The position numbers and the translations under genes were made by a program. From an uncultured bacterium (GTDB taxonomy: Bacteria; Chloroflexota; Anaerolineae; JACIWP01): 8,232 nt of DNA. Position 1 is the stretch's first letter. The number at the start of each line of letters is the position of its first letter. Shown here piece after piece: positions 1 through 5,785 of this stretch. Below the pieces are notes generated by a model. It searched no databases and was not told the DNA's origin. It saw only the letters and a program-made list of their open reading frames with translations. The DNA lies in contig CAIQJD010000264.1 in assembly GCA_903872005.1 (NCBI GenBank), forward strand, positions 1 to 8,232, in the 5' to 3' direction.

Positions 1-892
1 CATTGACGTGACCGAAGCCGCCGGCGCCGGCCTGCAGCTCTCGCATCTCAGCGCCAAACCGGGTTCGTCGCCGCGCGCCTGGAACCGCTGCATGGAGGCC
101 GTCCACCTGGCCCGCTCGCGCGGCCACGACGCGCAATGCGACATGATCGCCTACACGGTCGGCCCGGGCCTCCTCATCACCATCCTGCCTAACTGGGCCA
201 CGGCCGGCGCCATCTCCGAAATCCAGGCGCGCCTGCGCGATCCGCAGGTGCGCGAGCAGTTGAAAGCGCAGTCCGACCGCTACTGGTTCCTGTTCTACTA
301 CCGTGAATGGGACAAGTTGACCCTGACCGGCAACCGCAGCCATCCCGAATGGACCGGCAAGACCTTCCGCGAGATCGGCGAGCTGGCCGGCAAAGACCCC
401 TTTGACTGCGTCTACGACATCCTGGCCGACGAAGGCGAAACCATGGGCGAGACCAAGATCAACGGCGTCCTTTTCTCCGAAGGCGACATCCAGGAATGGA
501 TCACCGATCCACTCTTTTCCATCGCCTCGGATGGCGTGGCTGCGATGGAAGTCGGCCCCAGCACGCGCTTCACTTTCCACCCGCTCAACTACGGCTGGGT
601 CCCAACGGTCGTCCAGAAATGGGTGCGCGAGGTGCGCATCTTCAGCCTGGAGACGGCCATCCGCAAGATGACGTCATTGCCGGCGTCACGTTTCGGCCTC
701 TTCGACCGCGGCCTGCTGCGCGCCGGCATGGCGGCGGATGTGATCGTCTTCGACCCGGCCCAGTTCAAGACCCGCGCCACCTACCTGAAACCCAACGTCT
801 ATGCCGAAGGCATGGATGATGTCATCGTCAACGGCCAATTCGCCATGCAAGCTGGCAAGCCGACCGGCGCGCTGGCCGGCCGCGTGTTGTAG
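1..892 (+). CDS. N-acyl-D-amino-acid deacylase-like amidohydrolase, copy 1 (5' end outside window)
   Basis: This is the C-terminal 297 or so residues of an amidohydrolase-superfamily enzyme of the D-aminoacylase type (COG3653), which hydrolyses N-acyl-D-amino acids or related amides. The reading frame is already open at base 2 (ATT GAC GTG ...), matching Ile232 onward of the complete paralogue downstream, so the GTG at position 8 is not the real start. Visible family features are the metal-ligand histidine of LSHLSAK (equivalent to His246), the SDG aspartate at 530-532 (equivalent to Asp408), and the C-terminal signature HPLNYGWVP...SLETAIRKMT...RGLLRAG.AADVIVFDP...VNG. The HSH motif and bridging Cys lie upstream and cannot be checked. 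It has no indels and is about 79% identical (about 232 of 294 residues, hand count) to the next gene, so the pair is a tandem duplication. The stop TAG at 890-892 overlaps the start of a strong palindrome. The exact substrate is unknown. Confidence 0.88.
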   Translation, partial: IDVTEAAGAGLQLSHLSAKPGSSPRAWNRCMEAVHLARSRGHDAQCDMIAYTVGPGLLITILPNWATAGAISEIQARLRDPQVREQLKAQSDRYWFLFYYREWDKLTLTGNRSHPEWTGKTFREIGELAGKDPFDCVYDILADEGETMGETKINGVLFSEGDIQEWITDPLFSIASDGVAAMEVGPSTRFTFHPLNYGWVPTVVQKWVREVRIFSLETAIRKMTSLPASRFGLFDRGLLRAGMAADVIVFDPAQFKTRATYLKPNVYAEGMDDVIVNGQFAMQAGKPTGALAGRVL

Positions 893-923
893 GCTTCGGA
901 AGTCTTGCAGACTTCCGAAGCCT
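891..923. repeat. Perfect 15-bp palindrome between the tandem amidohydrolase genes
   Basis: AGGCTTCGGAAGTCT, then the loop TGC, then AGACTTCCGAAGCCT: a perfect 15-bp stem with a 3-nt loop. The left arm starts inside the TAG stop codon of copy 1, and the right arm ends 8 nt before the AGGAGG of copy 2. No T-run follows, so it is a poor intrinsic terminator. It is better explained as a REP-like dispersed palindrome, an mRNA-stabilising or attenuating hairpin, or a remnant of the duplication. No equivalent lies after copy 2. What is seen is the symmetry; the role is inference. Confidence 0.85.
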
Positions 924-942
924 GGCCCTGCAGGAGGCTCGC

Positions 943-2526
943 ATGTTCGACATCCTCATCCGCAACGGGACGATCATGGACGGACTTGGCAATCCCGGCT
1001 TCCCGGCTGACCTCGCCATCGAGGGCGACCGCATCGTCGCCATCGGCCGGCTGGACGGCGCCGAAGCCAAGACGGTCGTGAACGCCGCCGGCAAAATCGT
1101 CTCTCCCGGCATCGTAGACATCCACTCGCACACCGACCGCACCATCCTCGGCAACCGCGAGGCGGTCAGCAGCCTGTATCAGGGCGTCACCACCGAGATC
1201 GTCGGCAACTGCGGCATGACCTACGCGCCGGTCTGCGACTTCAGTCGCGCCGCCATGGCCGGCCTGGTCGTCTGCTTCTGCCCCGGCGTGCCGGTGGACT
1301 GGTCCACCTTCGGCGAATTCACGGCGCGCGTCCAGGAAGGGACGGCGGTCAACCTGGCGCTGCAAGTCGGCCATAATGCCCTGCGCCGCGCTGCCATCGG
1401 CATGGAAGACCGGCCGGCCACCGAAGATGAGCTGCGCTACATGGAGAACCTGGCTGCCGAGGCGCTGGACAACGGCGCGCTGGGCCTCTCCTTCGGACTG
1501 GAGTTTCTCCCCGGCCGCGCCGCGGACGCCGAGGAGCTGCGCCGGCTCTGCGCCGTGGCCGCCAAACGCAACAAGATGACCAGTTGGCACGTCCGCAACC
1601 GCGACCGCAAGTTCGAGGAAGCCGTGCAGGAAGCCATTGACGTGACCGGCGCGGCCGGCGCCGGCCTGCAGCTCGCTCACCTCAGCGCCAAGCCCGGCTC
1701 CTCGCCGCGCGCCTGGAACCGCTGCATGGAAGCCGTGCGCCTGGCCCGCTCTCGCGGCCAGGATATCCAGTGCGACATGATCGCCTACACCGTCGGCCCC
1801 GGCCTCCTCTCGACCATCCTGCCCAACTGGGCGCACCAGGGCACGATCCCGGAAATTCAGGCGCGGCTGCGCGATCCCGAGACGCGCAAGAAGCTCATCG
1901 CCCAATCCGACCGCTACTGGTTCCTCTTCTACTTCCGCGAGTGGGACAAGCTGACCCTGACCGGCAATCAGACCCATCCCGAATGGGTCGGCAAGACGTT
2001 CCGCGAGCTGGGCGAAATCGCCGGCAAAGACCCCTTCGAGGTCGTGTACGACATCCTGGCCGACGAGGGCGAGAAGATGGACGAGTGCGGCGTCAATGGC
2101 GTCCTCTTCTCAGAAGGCGACATCATCGAATGGCTCTCCGACCCGCTCTTCTGCATCGCCTCGGACAGCCTGGCGGTGCGAGATAGCGGCCCGACGGTCA
2201 AATATGCCTTCCATCCCCTCGACTACGGCTGGGTTCCTACGGTGGTGCAGAAGTACGTCCGCGAGCTGCGCTCGTTCAGCCTGGAGACGGCCATTCAGAA
2301 GATGACGTCGCAGCCGGCGTCCCGTTTCGGGCTATACGACCGCGGCCTGTTGCGCGCCGGCGCCAAAGCCGACGTCATCATCTTCGACCCGGCGCAATTC
2401 AAGTCGCGCGCCACGTACACCAAGCCCAACGTCTACGCCGAAGGGATGGACTACGTTCTGATCAACGGGAAGTTCGCCCTGCAGCAAGGCAAACCAACCG
2501 GCACGCTGGCCGGCCGCGTATTGTAG
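943..2526 (+). CDS. N-acyl-D-amino-acid deacylase-like amidohydrolase, copy 2 (complete)
   Basis: A complete 527-residue amidohydrolase of the D-aminoacylase/N-acyl-D-amino-acid deacylase family (COG3653), probably cytosolic and zinc dependent; no signal peptide is seen. The N-terminal beta-sandwich begins MFDILIRNGTIMDGLGNPG. The barrel follows with the metal motif PGIVDIHSHTD (His61, His63), GNCGM with the bridging Cys90 typical of this family, SWHVRNR (His216), LAHLSAK (His246) and SDS (Asp408). The C-terminus is the family signature HP..YGWVP..V..YVRE...SLETAI.KMT..PASR.GL.DRG.LR.G..ADVIIFDP. The start ATG has AGGAGG at 932-937, spaced 5 nt. Two departures from the usual family pattern are SDS where SDG is common, and HPLDYG where HPRxYG is common; copy 1 has SDG and HPLNYG. 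It lies 50 nt after copy 1 and 10 nt before the antitoxin gene, so it is likely co-transcribed. Alternative substrates such as N-acyl-D-Glu/Asp or cyclic amides cannot be excluded. Confidence 0.9.
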   Translation: MFDILIRNGTIMDGLGNPGFPADLAIEGDRIVAIGRLDGAEAKTVVNAAGKIVSPGIVDIHSHTDRTILGNREAVSSLYQGVTTEIVGNCGMTYAPVCDFSRAAMAGLVVCFCPGVPVDWSTFGEFTARVQEGTAVNLALQVGHNALRRAAIGMEDRPATEDELRYMENLAAEALDNGALGLSFGLEFLPGRAADAEELRRLCAVAAKRNKMTSWHVRNRDRKFEEAVQEAIDVTGAAGAGLQLAHLSAKPGSSPRAWNRCMEAVRLARSRGQDIQCDMIAYTVGPGLLSTILPNWAHQGTIPEIQARLRDPETRKKLIAQSDRYWFLFYFREWDKLTLTGNQTHPEWVGKTFRELGEIAGKDPFEVVYDILADEGEKMDECGVNGVLFSEGDIIEWLSDPLFCIASDSLAVRDSGPTVKYAFHPLDYGWVPTVVQKYVRELRSFSLETAIQKMTSQPASRFGLYDRGLLRAGAKADVIIFDPAQFKSRATYTKPNVYAEGMDYVLINGKFALQQGKPTGTLAGRVL

Positions 2527-2536
2527 AGGCGACCAA

Positions 2537-2746
2537 ATGCGAGTGACCATCACGCTGGACGACGAGTTGATACAGCGGGCGCAGCAGCTTTCGGGCATCG
2601 AAAACAGGAGCGAGCTGATTCGCGCTGCCTTGCAAGCTCTCATCACTTGCCAATCGCAGGCCCGCCTGCGGGCATTGCGCGGCAAGCTCCAATGGGAAGG
2701 CAATCTGGATGAGATGAGACAAGGCCGCGATTTCTTGCGCCAATAG
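2537..2746 (+). CDS. VapB-like ribbon-helix-helix antitoxin, apparently orphan
   Basis: A 69-residue protein beginning MRVTITLDDELIQRAQQLSG. The N-terminal beta strand (RVTITLDD) followed by two helices (ELIQRAQQLSG and RSELIRAALQALI) is the ribbon-helix-helix DNA-binding fold of VapB-type (DUF2191-like) antitoxins. The C-terminal tail, with GNLDEMRQGR, is the sort of segment that normally wraps the VapC toxin. The start ATG follows AGAGG (2525-2529), which overlaps the stop of the amidohydrolase; the gap is only 10 nt, suggesting translational coupling. A VapC PIN-domain gene would be expected to overlap or follow directly. Instead only 51 nt separate it from the aminotransferase start, with no room for a toxin. 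It may be a relic of a toxin-antitoxin pair, an antitoxin acting on a toxin elsewhere, or a small transcription factor for this cluster. Confidence 0.8.
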   Translation: MRVTITLDDELIQRAQQLSGIENRSELIRAALQALITCQSQARLRALRGKLQWEGNLDEMRQGRDFLRQ

Positions 2747-2784
2747 TTCTGCCGCATGCGCGGCGTTGAAACGCGACAAAAATC

Positions 2785-2790
2785 GGGAGA
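2785..2790 (+). promoter_or_regulatory. Ribosome binding site deciding the aminotransferase start
   Basis: GGGAGA lies 7 nt before the ATG at 2798. The in-frame ATG at 2756 would add 14 polar residues with no family similarity and has no such site, so 2798 is preferred. Confidence 0.75.
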
Positions 2791-2797
2791 CGAGAAA

Positions 2798-4147
2798 ATG
2801 ACCCAACCACATCCCCACGCGGTACACCGGTCTTGGGACCGCGACTACTCCACCATCGTCCGCACCGACGGCGTCTATCTGTATGACGACCGCGGCCGGC
2901 GCTACATAGACGCCACCGGCGGCTCATCCGTCGTCGTCACCATCGGACACGGCGTCCAGGCCATCAACGACGTCATGTACGAGCAATCCAAACAGTTCAA
3001 CTTCTATCCGGCCCACGCCTTCTCCAACAAACCCTTCCAGGACCTGTCCGACCTGATTGTCTCGCTGGCCCCCGGCGGCCTGAAAGACGCGTCCAAAGTC
3101 TGGATCACCTGCACCGGCACCGATGCCACCGACGACGCCGTGCGCCTGGCCCGCCAATACTGGGCCGAGAAGGGGCGCATGAGCAAGTATCTCACCATTT
3201 GTCGCTGGCAAGCGTTCCACGGCAACAACATCGCCGTCGCCGGCTTCTCCGGCCTCACCCAGCGCCGCGCCATCTTCGCGCCCATGTTCATCGAATCGCC
3301 GCACATCCCGCCGGCCTACTGCTACCGCTGCCACTACGACATGACCTACCCGTCCTGCGGCCTCAAGTGCGCCCGGGCGCTGGAATCCACCATCCGCCAG
3401 GTCGGCCCGGACAACGTCATGGCCTTCATCGCCGAGCCGGTCGTCGGCGCGGCCCTGGGCGCGGTGCCGGCTCCCGATGGCTACTTCCAGGTCATCCGCG
3501 AGATCTGCGACAAGTACGACGTCCTCTTCATCTCCGACGAAGTGATGACCTGCTTCGGCCGCACCGGCAAACTGTGGGGCATCGAGCATTGGGGCGTGAC
3601 CCCGGACATCATCGCCGCCGCCAAGGGCATGTCCAGCGGCTACACCCCGCTCTCGGCCATCATCGCCAAAGATAGCGACTGGCAGCCCTTGATCGCCAAC
3701 AACACGCCCAACAAAGCCGGCCACACCCTCAACGCCAACGCGGTCTCCAGCGCCGGCGGCATCGCCGTCATCAACTACCTGCTGCAAGAGAATCTGGTGC
3801 AGCGTTGCGCCGACATGGGCGCCTATATGTTGGAGCAGATGAAAGAAAAGCTCCTGCGCCACCGCATTGTCGGCGACGTGCGTGGCAAGGGCCTGATGGT
3901 CGGCTTCGAGATGGTGCAGGACAAGGCGACCAAGGCGCCATTTGACGCGAAAGCGCGCCTTTCTGGCCTGGTGGAAAAAGAAGCCTTCGCGCGCGGCGTC
4001 ATCACCTATGCCTGCACCGGCACGGTAGACGGCGTCCTGGGCGACATGACGCTCCTGGCCCCCCCGCTCATCATCAACAAAGATCAGGTGGATGAAATCG
4101 TCCATGTCTTGGACGAATCGCTCAGCGCAATCGAGGCGAAGCTGTAG
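2798..4147 (+). CDS. Class III PLP-dependent aminotransferase
   Basis: A 449-residue fold-type I aminotransferase of class III (omega-aminotransferase group, COG0160/COG0161-like), which moves an amino group between an amine or amino acid and a 2-oxoacid using pyridoxal phosphate. Landmarks from the ATG at 2798 are: the N-terminal strand GVYLYDDRGRRYIDATGG (25-42), cofactor-cup segment CTGTDATDDAVRLAR (105-119), HGNN (141-144), AEPVVGAALGAVP (212-224), PLP-ring aspartate in SDEV (Asp247), probable Schiff-base lysine in AAAKGMSSGY (Lys276), and the AGHT turn (Thr310). Length is normal for the family. CTGTDAT departs from the commoner SGSEAxE cup sequence. A four-cysteine stretch, C-x2-C-x8-C-x3-C (Cys175, 178, 187, 191), also occurs in some class III relatives, as I recall. 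It follows the amidohydrolase pair, so it may act on the product of deacylation. Substrate is not predictable from sequence alone. Confidence 0.9.
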   Translation: MTQPHPHAVHRSWDRDYSTIVRTDGVYLYDDRGRRYIDATGGSSVVVTIGHGVQAINDVMYEQSKQFNFYPAHAFSNKPFQDLSDLIVSLAPGGLKDASKVWITCTGTDATDDAVRLARQYWAEKGRMSKYLTICRWQAFHGNNIAVAGFSGLTQRRAIFAPMFIESPHIPPAYCYRCHYDMTYPSCGLKCARALESTIRQVGPDNVMAFIAEPVVGAALGAVPAPDGYFQVIREICDKYDVLFISDEVMTCFGRTGKLWGIEHWGVTPDIIAAAKGMSSGYTPLSAIIAKDSDWQPLIANNTPNKAGHTLNANAVSSAGGIAVINYLLQENLVQRCADMGAYMLEQMKEKLLRHRIVGDVRGKGLMVGFEMVQDKATKAPFDAKARLSGLVEKEAFARGVITYACTGTVDGVLGDMTLLAPPLIINKDQVDEIVHVLDESLSAIEAKL

Positions 4148-4169
4148 ATCGTCCCCGATAGACGCGAAA

Positions 4170-4207
4170 GAAGCGACTCCGAGGCCCAATAGCCTCGGAG
4201 TCGCTTC
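4170..4207 (+). terminator. Probable transcription terminator hairpin after the aminotransferase
   Basis: GAAGCGACTCCGAGGC, then the 6-nt loop CCAATA, then GCCTCGGAGTCGCTTC: a perfect 16-bp GC-rich stem starting 23 nt after the aminotransferase stop. On the plus strand only a short, broken T tract follows (CTTAA); on the minus strand TTTCG follows. It could therefore stop transcription from both convergent genes, though the U-tracts are weak. Confidence 0.7.
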
Positions 4208-4233
4208 CTTAACATCCGTTTCCGACGCCGGCC

Positions 4234-4241
4234 TCACGCCC
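4234..4241. repeat. Left copy of 8-bp direct repeat flanking the MITE-like element
   Basis: TCACGCCC directly abuts the left terminal inverted repeat. It is identical to 4373-4380 on the other side, as expected for a target-site duplication. Confidence 0.6.
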
Positions 4242-4372
4242 GGGTGTGTTTCACATTTTGGGAGACGGGCATCGGGGCTGTCGTAGCCTAGCCCCTTGTG
4301 GGCGCTTTGGCCCGGGTCAGACGCGCACAAGGCGCTTGGCTACACACGCGCCCGAAAACTGAAACACACCCT
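4242..4372. mobile_element. MITE-like imperfect palindromic element (about 131 bp)
   Basis: Non-coding element bounded by the inverted repeats GGGTGTGTTTCA (4242-4253) and TGAAACACACCC (4360-4371), a perfect 12-bp match. Inside the ends, TTTT (4256-4259) can pair with AAAA (4355-4358), and GGG with CCC (4351-4353). A second, nested stem pairs 4283-4304 with 4322-4343 (GTAGCC/GGCTAC, then CCTTGTG/CACAAGG) with a few mismatches around a central CCCGGG. The left side has about 13 extra bases between outer and inner stems. The flanks carry the direct repeat TCACGCCC, adjacent on the left and one base away on the right. Terminal inverted repeats, short direct repeats, a hairpin body and no coding capacity fit a miniature inverted-repeat transposable element. 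No family is assigned. An alternative is a large bidirectional terminator or a structured RNA. Confidence 0.6.
4283..4343. repeat. Nested inner hairpin of the palindromic element
   Basis: GTAGCC pairs with GGCTAC, AGC with GCT, CCTTGTG with CACAAGG, and GCG with CGC. Three single mismatches interrupt the run, giving a long stem of about 19 pairs over 22 positions, with CCCGGG near the loop. The structure is direct reading; its function is unknown. Confidence 0.65.
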
Positions 4373-4380
4373 TCACGCCC
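4373..4380. repeat. Right copy of the 8-bp direct repeat; contains the MFS stop codon
   Basis: TCACGCCC, identical to 4234-4241. Its TCA is the TGA stop codon of the minus-strand transporter gene, so an insertion here would have left the protein unchanged: both copies of the repeat supply the same last codon and stop. Confidence 0.6.
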
Positions 4381-5608
4381 CGCCGGCTTGCCCCGCCCCA
4401 CCGGCCGGCATCGCCGGCGCGGCCTTGCGCCGCACCACCAGGACCACCCAGCCGACGATGACGCCAAACAGCACGGCCGTCAGGGCAAAGGCGGCGCGCA
4501 GCCCCAGCGCCGTCGCCAGAGAAGCCGCGAGCAGGGGGCCAATAGCCCGGCCGGCCGCATTGACCGAGTTGCTGATGCCATAGACCGCGCCCTGCTGCCC
4601 TTCCGGGATCGAGCGCGCCAGAATGGCATTGGCCGTCGGCAGAAGCCCGCCGGTGAAGAGGCCGGTCAGCGCGCCGGCCACGAAGAGCAATCCGAGGCTG
4701 GGCGAGAGCGCCTGTCCCAGGTAGCCCAACATCGCGCCGATGCTGCACACCAGCAGGACATTGCGATAGCCACGCCGATCCGACAGCCGGCCAATCACGG
4801 CCGCCGAGATGGCGCTGGCGACGGCGGTCAGAGCCAGGATGGAGCCGGTCGCGGTATTGATGCGCTCCGGGGAATCCCCCATCATTTCCACGAGCAACGG
4901 CAGCAGCGGGCTGGACGCCGAGTTCGCCATGTAGATGCCGAAGAGCGTGACCAGCGCGCCCAGCACCGGCAGCGAGCGAAACATGGTATTGACGCTGGAA
5001 CGAATCAACTGCCGGCCGGCCGGCATTCCCGCCGGGCGCACGAACTTCTCCTGCACGATCAACAGGATCAAGAAGCCGGCGATCACCAAGAGCGCGCCGC
5101 TGGCGCCAAAAGCCCAGCGATACCCGAAATGATCGGCCACCAGACCGCCGATGAGCGGCCCGACGGAGGTGCCGGCATACACCGCCACCTGCATCATCCC
5201 CAGCGCGAAGCCGGCCTCCGCGGCCGGCACGAAGCACGCCACCAGCGTGATGAAAGCGGGGATCGTGCCGGTAAAGACGCCCTGCAAGAGGCGCAACACC
5301 AATAACTGTTGCGGGTTAACACTGAAGGCCATCAGTGTCGTGAGGACTGCCCCGCCAAAGGCCGCCCGCTCCACCATGAGCTTGCGGCCGTACCGGTCGG
5401 CCAGGATACCCCAGATGGGCGATACGACCGCCATCGAGATGGACGGCACCGAGGAGAGCAGTCCAGTCCAAAGCTCTACTTGATGCAGCTCGGTGATGCC
5501 CAGGTCGCGCAGATAGAAGGCCATGAAGGGAAAAGAGGCGCTGAAGCCGGCGATGCACAGAAACTGCGACAGCCATGCCGCAGCCAGGTTGACTTTCCAA
5601 TGACGCAT
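4373..5608 (-). CDS. Major facilitator superfamily exporter (DHA1 drug-efflux type)
   Basis: A 411-residue inner-membrane transporter with hydrophobic segments consistent with 12 transmembrane helices, probably a proton-coupled efflux pump. Visible motifs are: motif A in the loop between helices 2 and 3, GILADRYGRK (67-76); the motif B-like LRLLQG with Arg106; the antiporter motif C region GTSVGPLIGG (146-155) in helix 5; and the repeated motif A in the second half, GRLSDRRGYR (273-282). The central loop (about 187-205) joins the two six-helix halves. Length and motifs fit MdtG/DHA1-like multidrug exporters, but the substrate is not readable. The start ATG (5606-5608) has only a weak GA-rich upstream region (GAGACGAG). 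It is transcribed from its own promoter, divergent from the degV operon, and its C-terminus ends exactly at a MITE-like element. The C-terminal tail is Gly/Ala rich and probably cytosolic. Confidence 0.92.
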   Translation of the reverse strand: MRHWKVNLAAAWLSQFLCIAGFSASFPFMAFYLRDLGITELHQVELWTGLLSSVPSISMAVVSPIWGILADRYGRKLMVERAAFGGAVLTTLMAFSVNPQQLLVLRLLQGVFTGTIPAFITLVACFVPAAEAGFALGMMQVAVYAGTSVGPLIGGLVADHFGYRWAFGASGALLVIAGFLILLIVQEKFVRPAGMPAGRQLIRSSVNTMFRSLPVLGALVTLFGIYMANSASSPLLPLLVEMMGDSPERINTATGSILALTAVASAISAAVIGRLSDRRGYRNVLLVCSIGAMLGYLGQALSPSLGLLFVAGALTGLFTGGLLPTANAILARSIPEGQQGAVYGISNSVNAAGRAIGPLLAASLATALGLRAAFALTAVLFGVIVGWVVLVVRRKAAPAMPAGGAGQAGGA

Positions 5609-5638
5609 GGACTCGTCTCGACTGCAAGATTGGCTGCT

Positions 5639-5667
5639 ATTATACTCCCAAGCCGGCTATTTGTCAC
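5639..5667 (-). promoter_or_regulatory. Sigma70-type promoter for the MFS gene
   Basis: Reading the minus strand, GTGACA (-35, 5667-5662) and TATAAT (-10, 5644-5639) are separated by 17 bases: 5/6 and 6/6 matches to consensus at optimal spacing. The expected start is near 5632, giving a leader of about 24 nt. The spacer contains the 8-bp palindrome AGCCGGCT (5651-5658). Confidence 0.75.
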
Positions 5668-5668
5668 T

Positions 5669-5696
5669 TTGACTTAGCCCGCCGGCGGCCTATAAT
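5669..5696 (+). promoter_or_regulatory. Sigma70-type promoter for the degV operon
   Basis: TTGACT (-35, 5669-5674) and TATAAT (-10, 5691-5696) are separated by 16 bases. The expected start is near 5703, giving a leader of about 80 nt before the degV ATG. The spacer contains the perfect 10-bp palindrome CCGCCGGCGG (5679-5688), a possible protein-binding site. Confidence 0.75.
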
Positions 5697-5709
5697 GCAA
5701 TGATGTAAG

Positions 5710-5727
5710 TATGCCTACAGTAGCATA
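5710..5727 (+). promoter_or_regulatory. Leader dyad near the degV promoter
   Basis: TATGC(C)TAC, then A, then GTAGCATA: an inverted repeat of 8 bp with one bulged C, lying just downstream of the predicted start. It could be an operator or a small 5' hairpin. This is weak on its own. Confidence 0.35.
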
Positions 5728-5746
5728 AGACCCTATGGGCGTAAGT

Positions 5747-5764
5747 TCAAGATAATTGTCTTGA
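5747..5764 (+). promoter_or_regulatory. Candidate operator dyad in the degV leader
   Basis: TCAAGATAATTGTCTTGA is an 18-bp dyad with 8 of 9 positions symmetrical around AATT. It is AT-rich in an otherwise GC-rich region and lies 22 nt before the degV ATG. The form suits a homodimeric repressor site; no regulator gene is in view to pair with it. Confidence 0.45.
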
Positions 5765-5785
5765 TTTTGGAGCAGACACGGAAAA

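Noticed and set aside
8..10. GTG as the start of the first amidohydrolase
   Set aside because: The frame is open to the window edge and codons before the GTG match the paralogue (Ile-Asp), so it is an internal valine.
891..923. Palindrome as an intrinsic terminator
   Set aside because: No T-run follows on either strand, and it stands just before the Shine-Dalgarno of a same-strand gene.
799..1977. Long minus-strand open frame (392 codons) across the amidohydrolase genes
   Set aside because: It lies antisense to two paralogues with clear catalytic motifs; the translation is low-complexity Gly/Ala/Asp/Val typical of a GC-rich shadow frame, with no recognisable domain.
2756..2758. ATG as the aminotransferase start
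   Set aside because: No ribosome site at a useful distance and 14 unsupported extra residues; ATG 2798 has GGGAGA at 7 nt.
2747..2797. Possible VapC toxin remnant after the antitoxin
   Set aside because: 51 nt with no PIN-domain residues recognisable in any frame; too short to support a pseudogene call.
2924..4330. Long minus-strand open frame (468 codons) opposite the aminotransferase
   Set aside because: It is antisense to a well-supported PLP enzyme, His/Asp/Gly/Val-rich with no family motif, and starts inside the palindromic element; a codon-bias artefact.
4298..5305. Plus-strand open frame (335 codons) opposite the MFS gene
   Set aside because: The protein would be Arg/His/Gln-rich and featureless, while the opposite strand encodes a transporter with both motif A copies.
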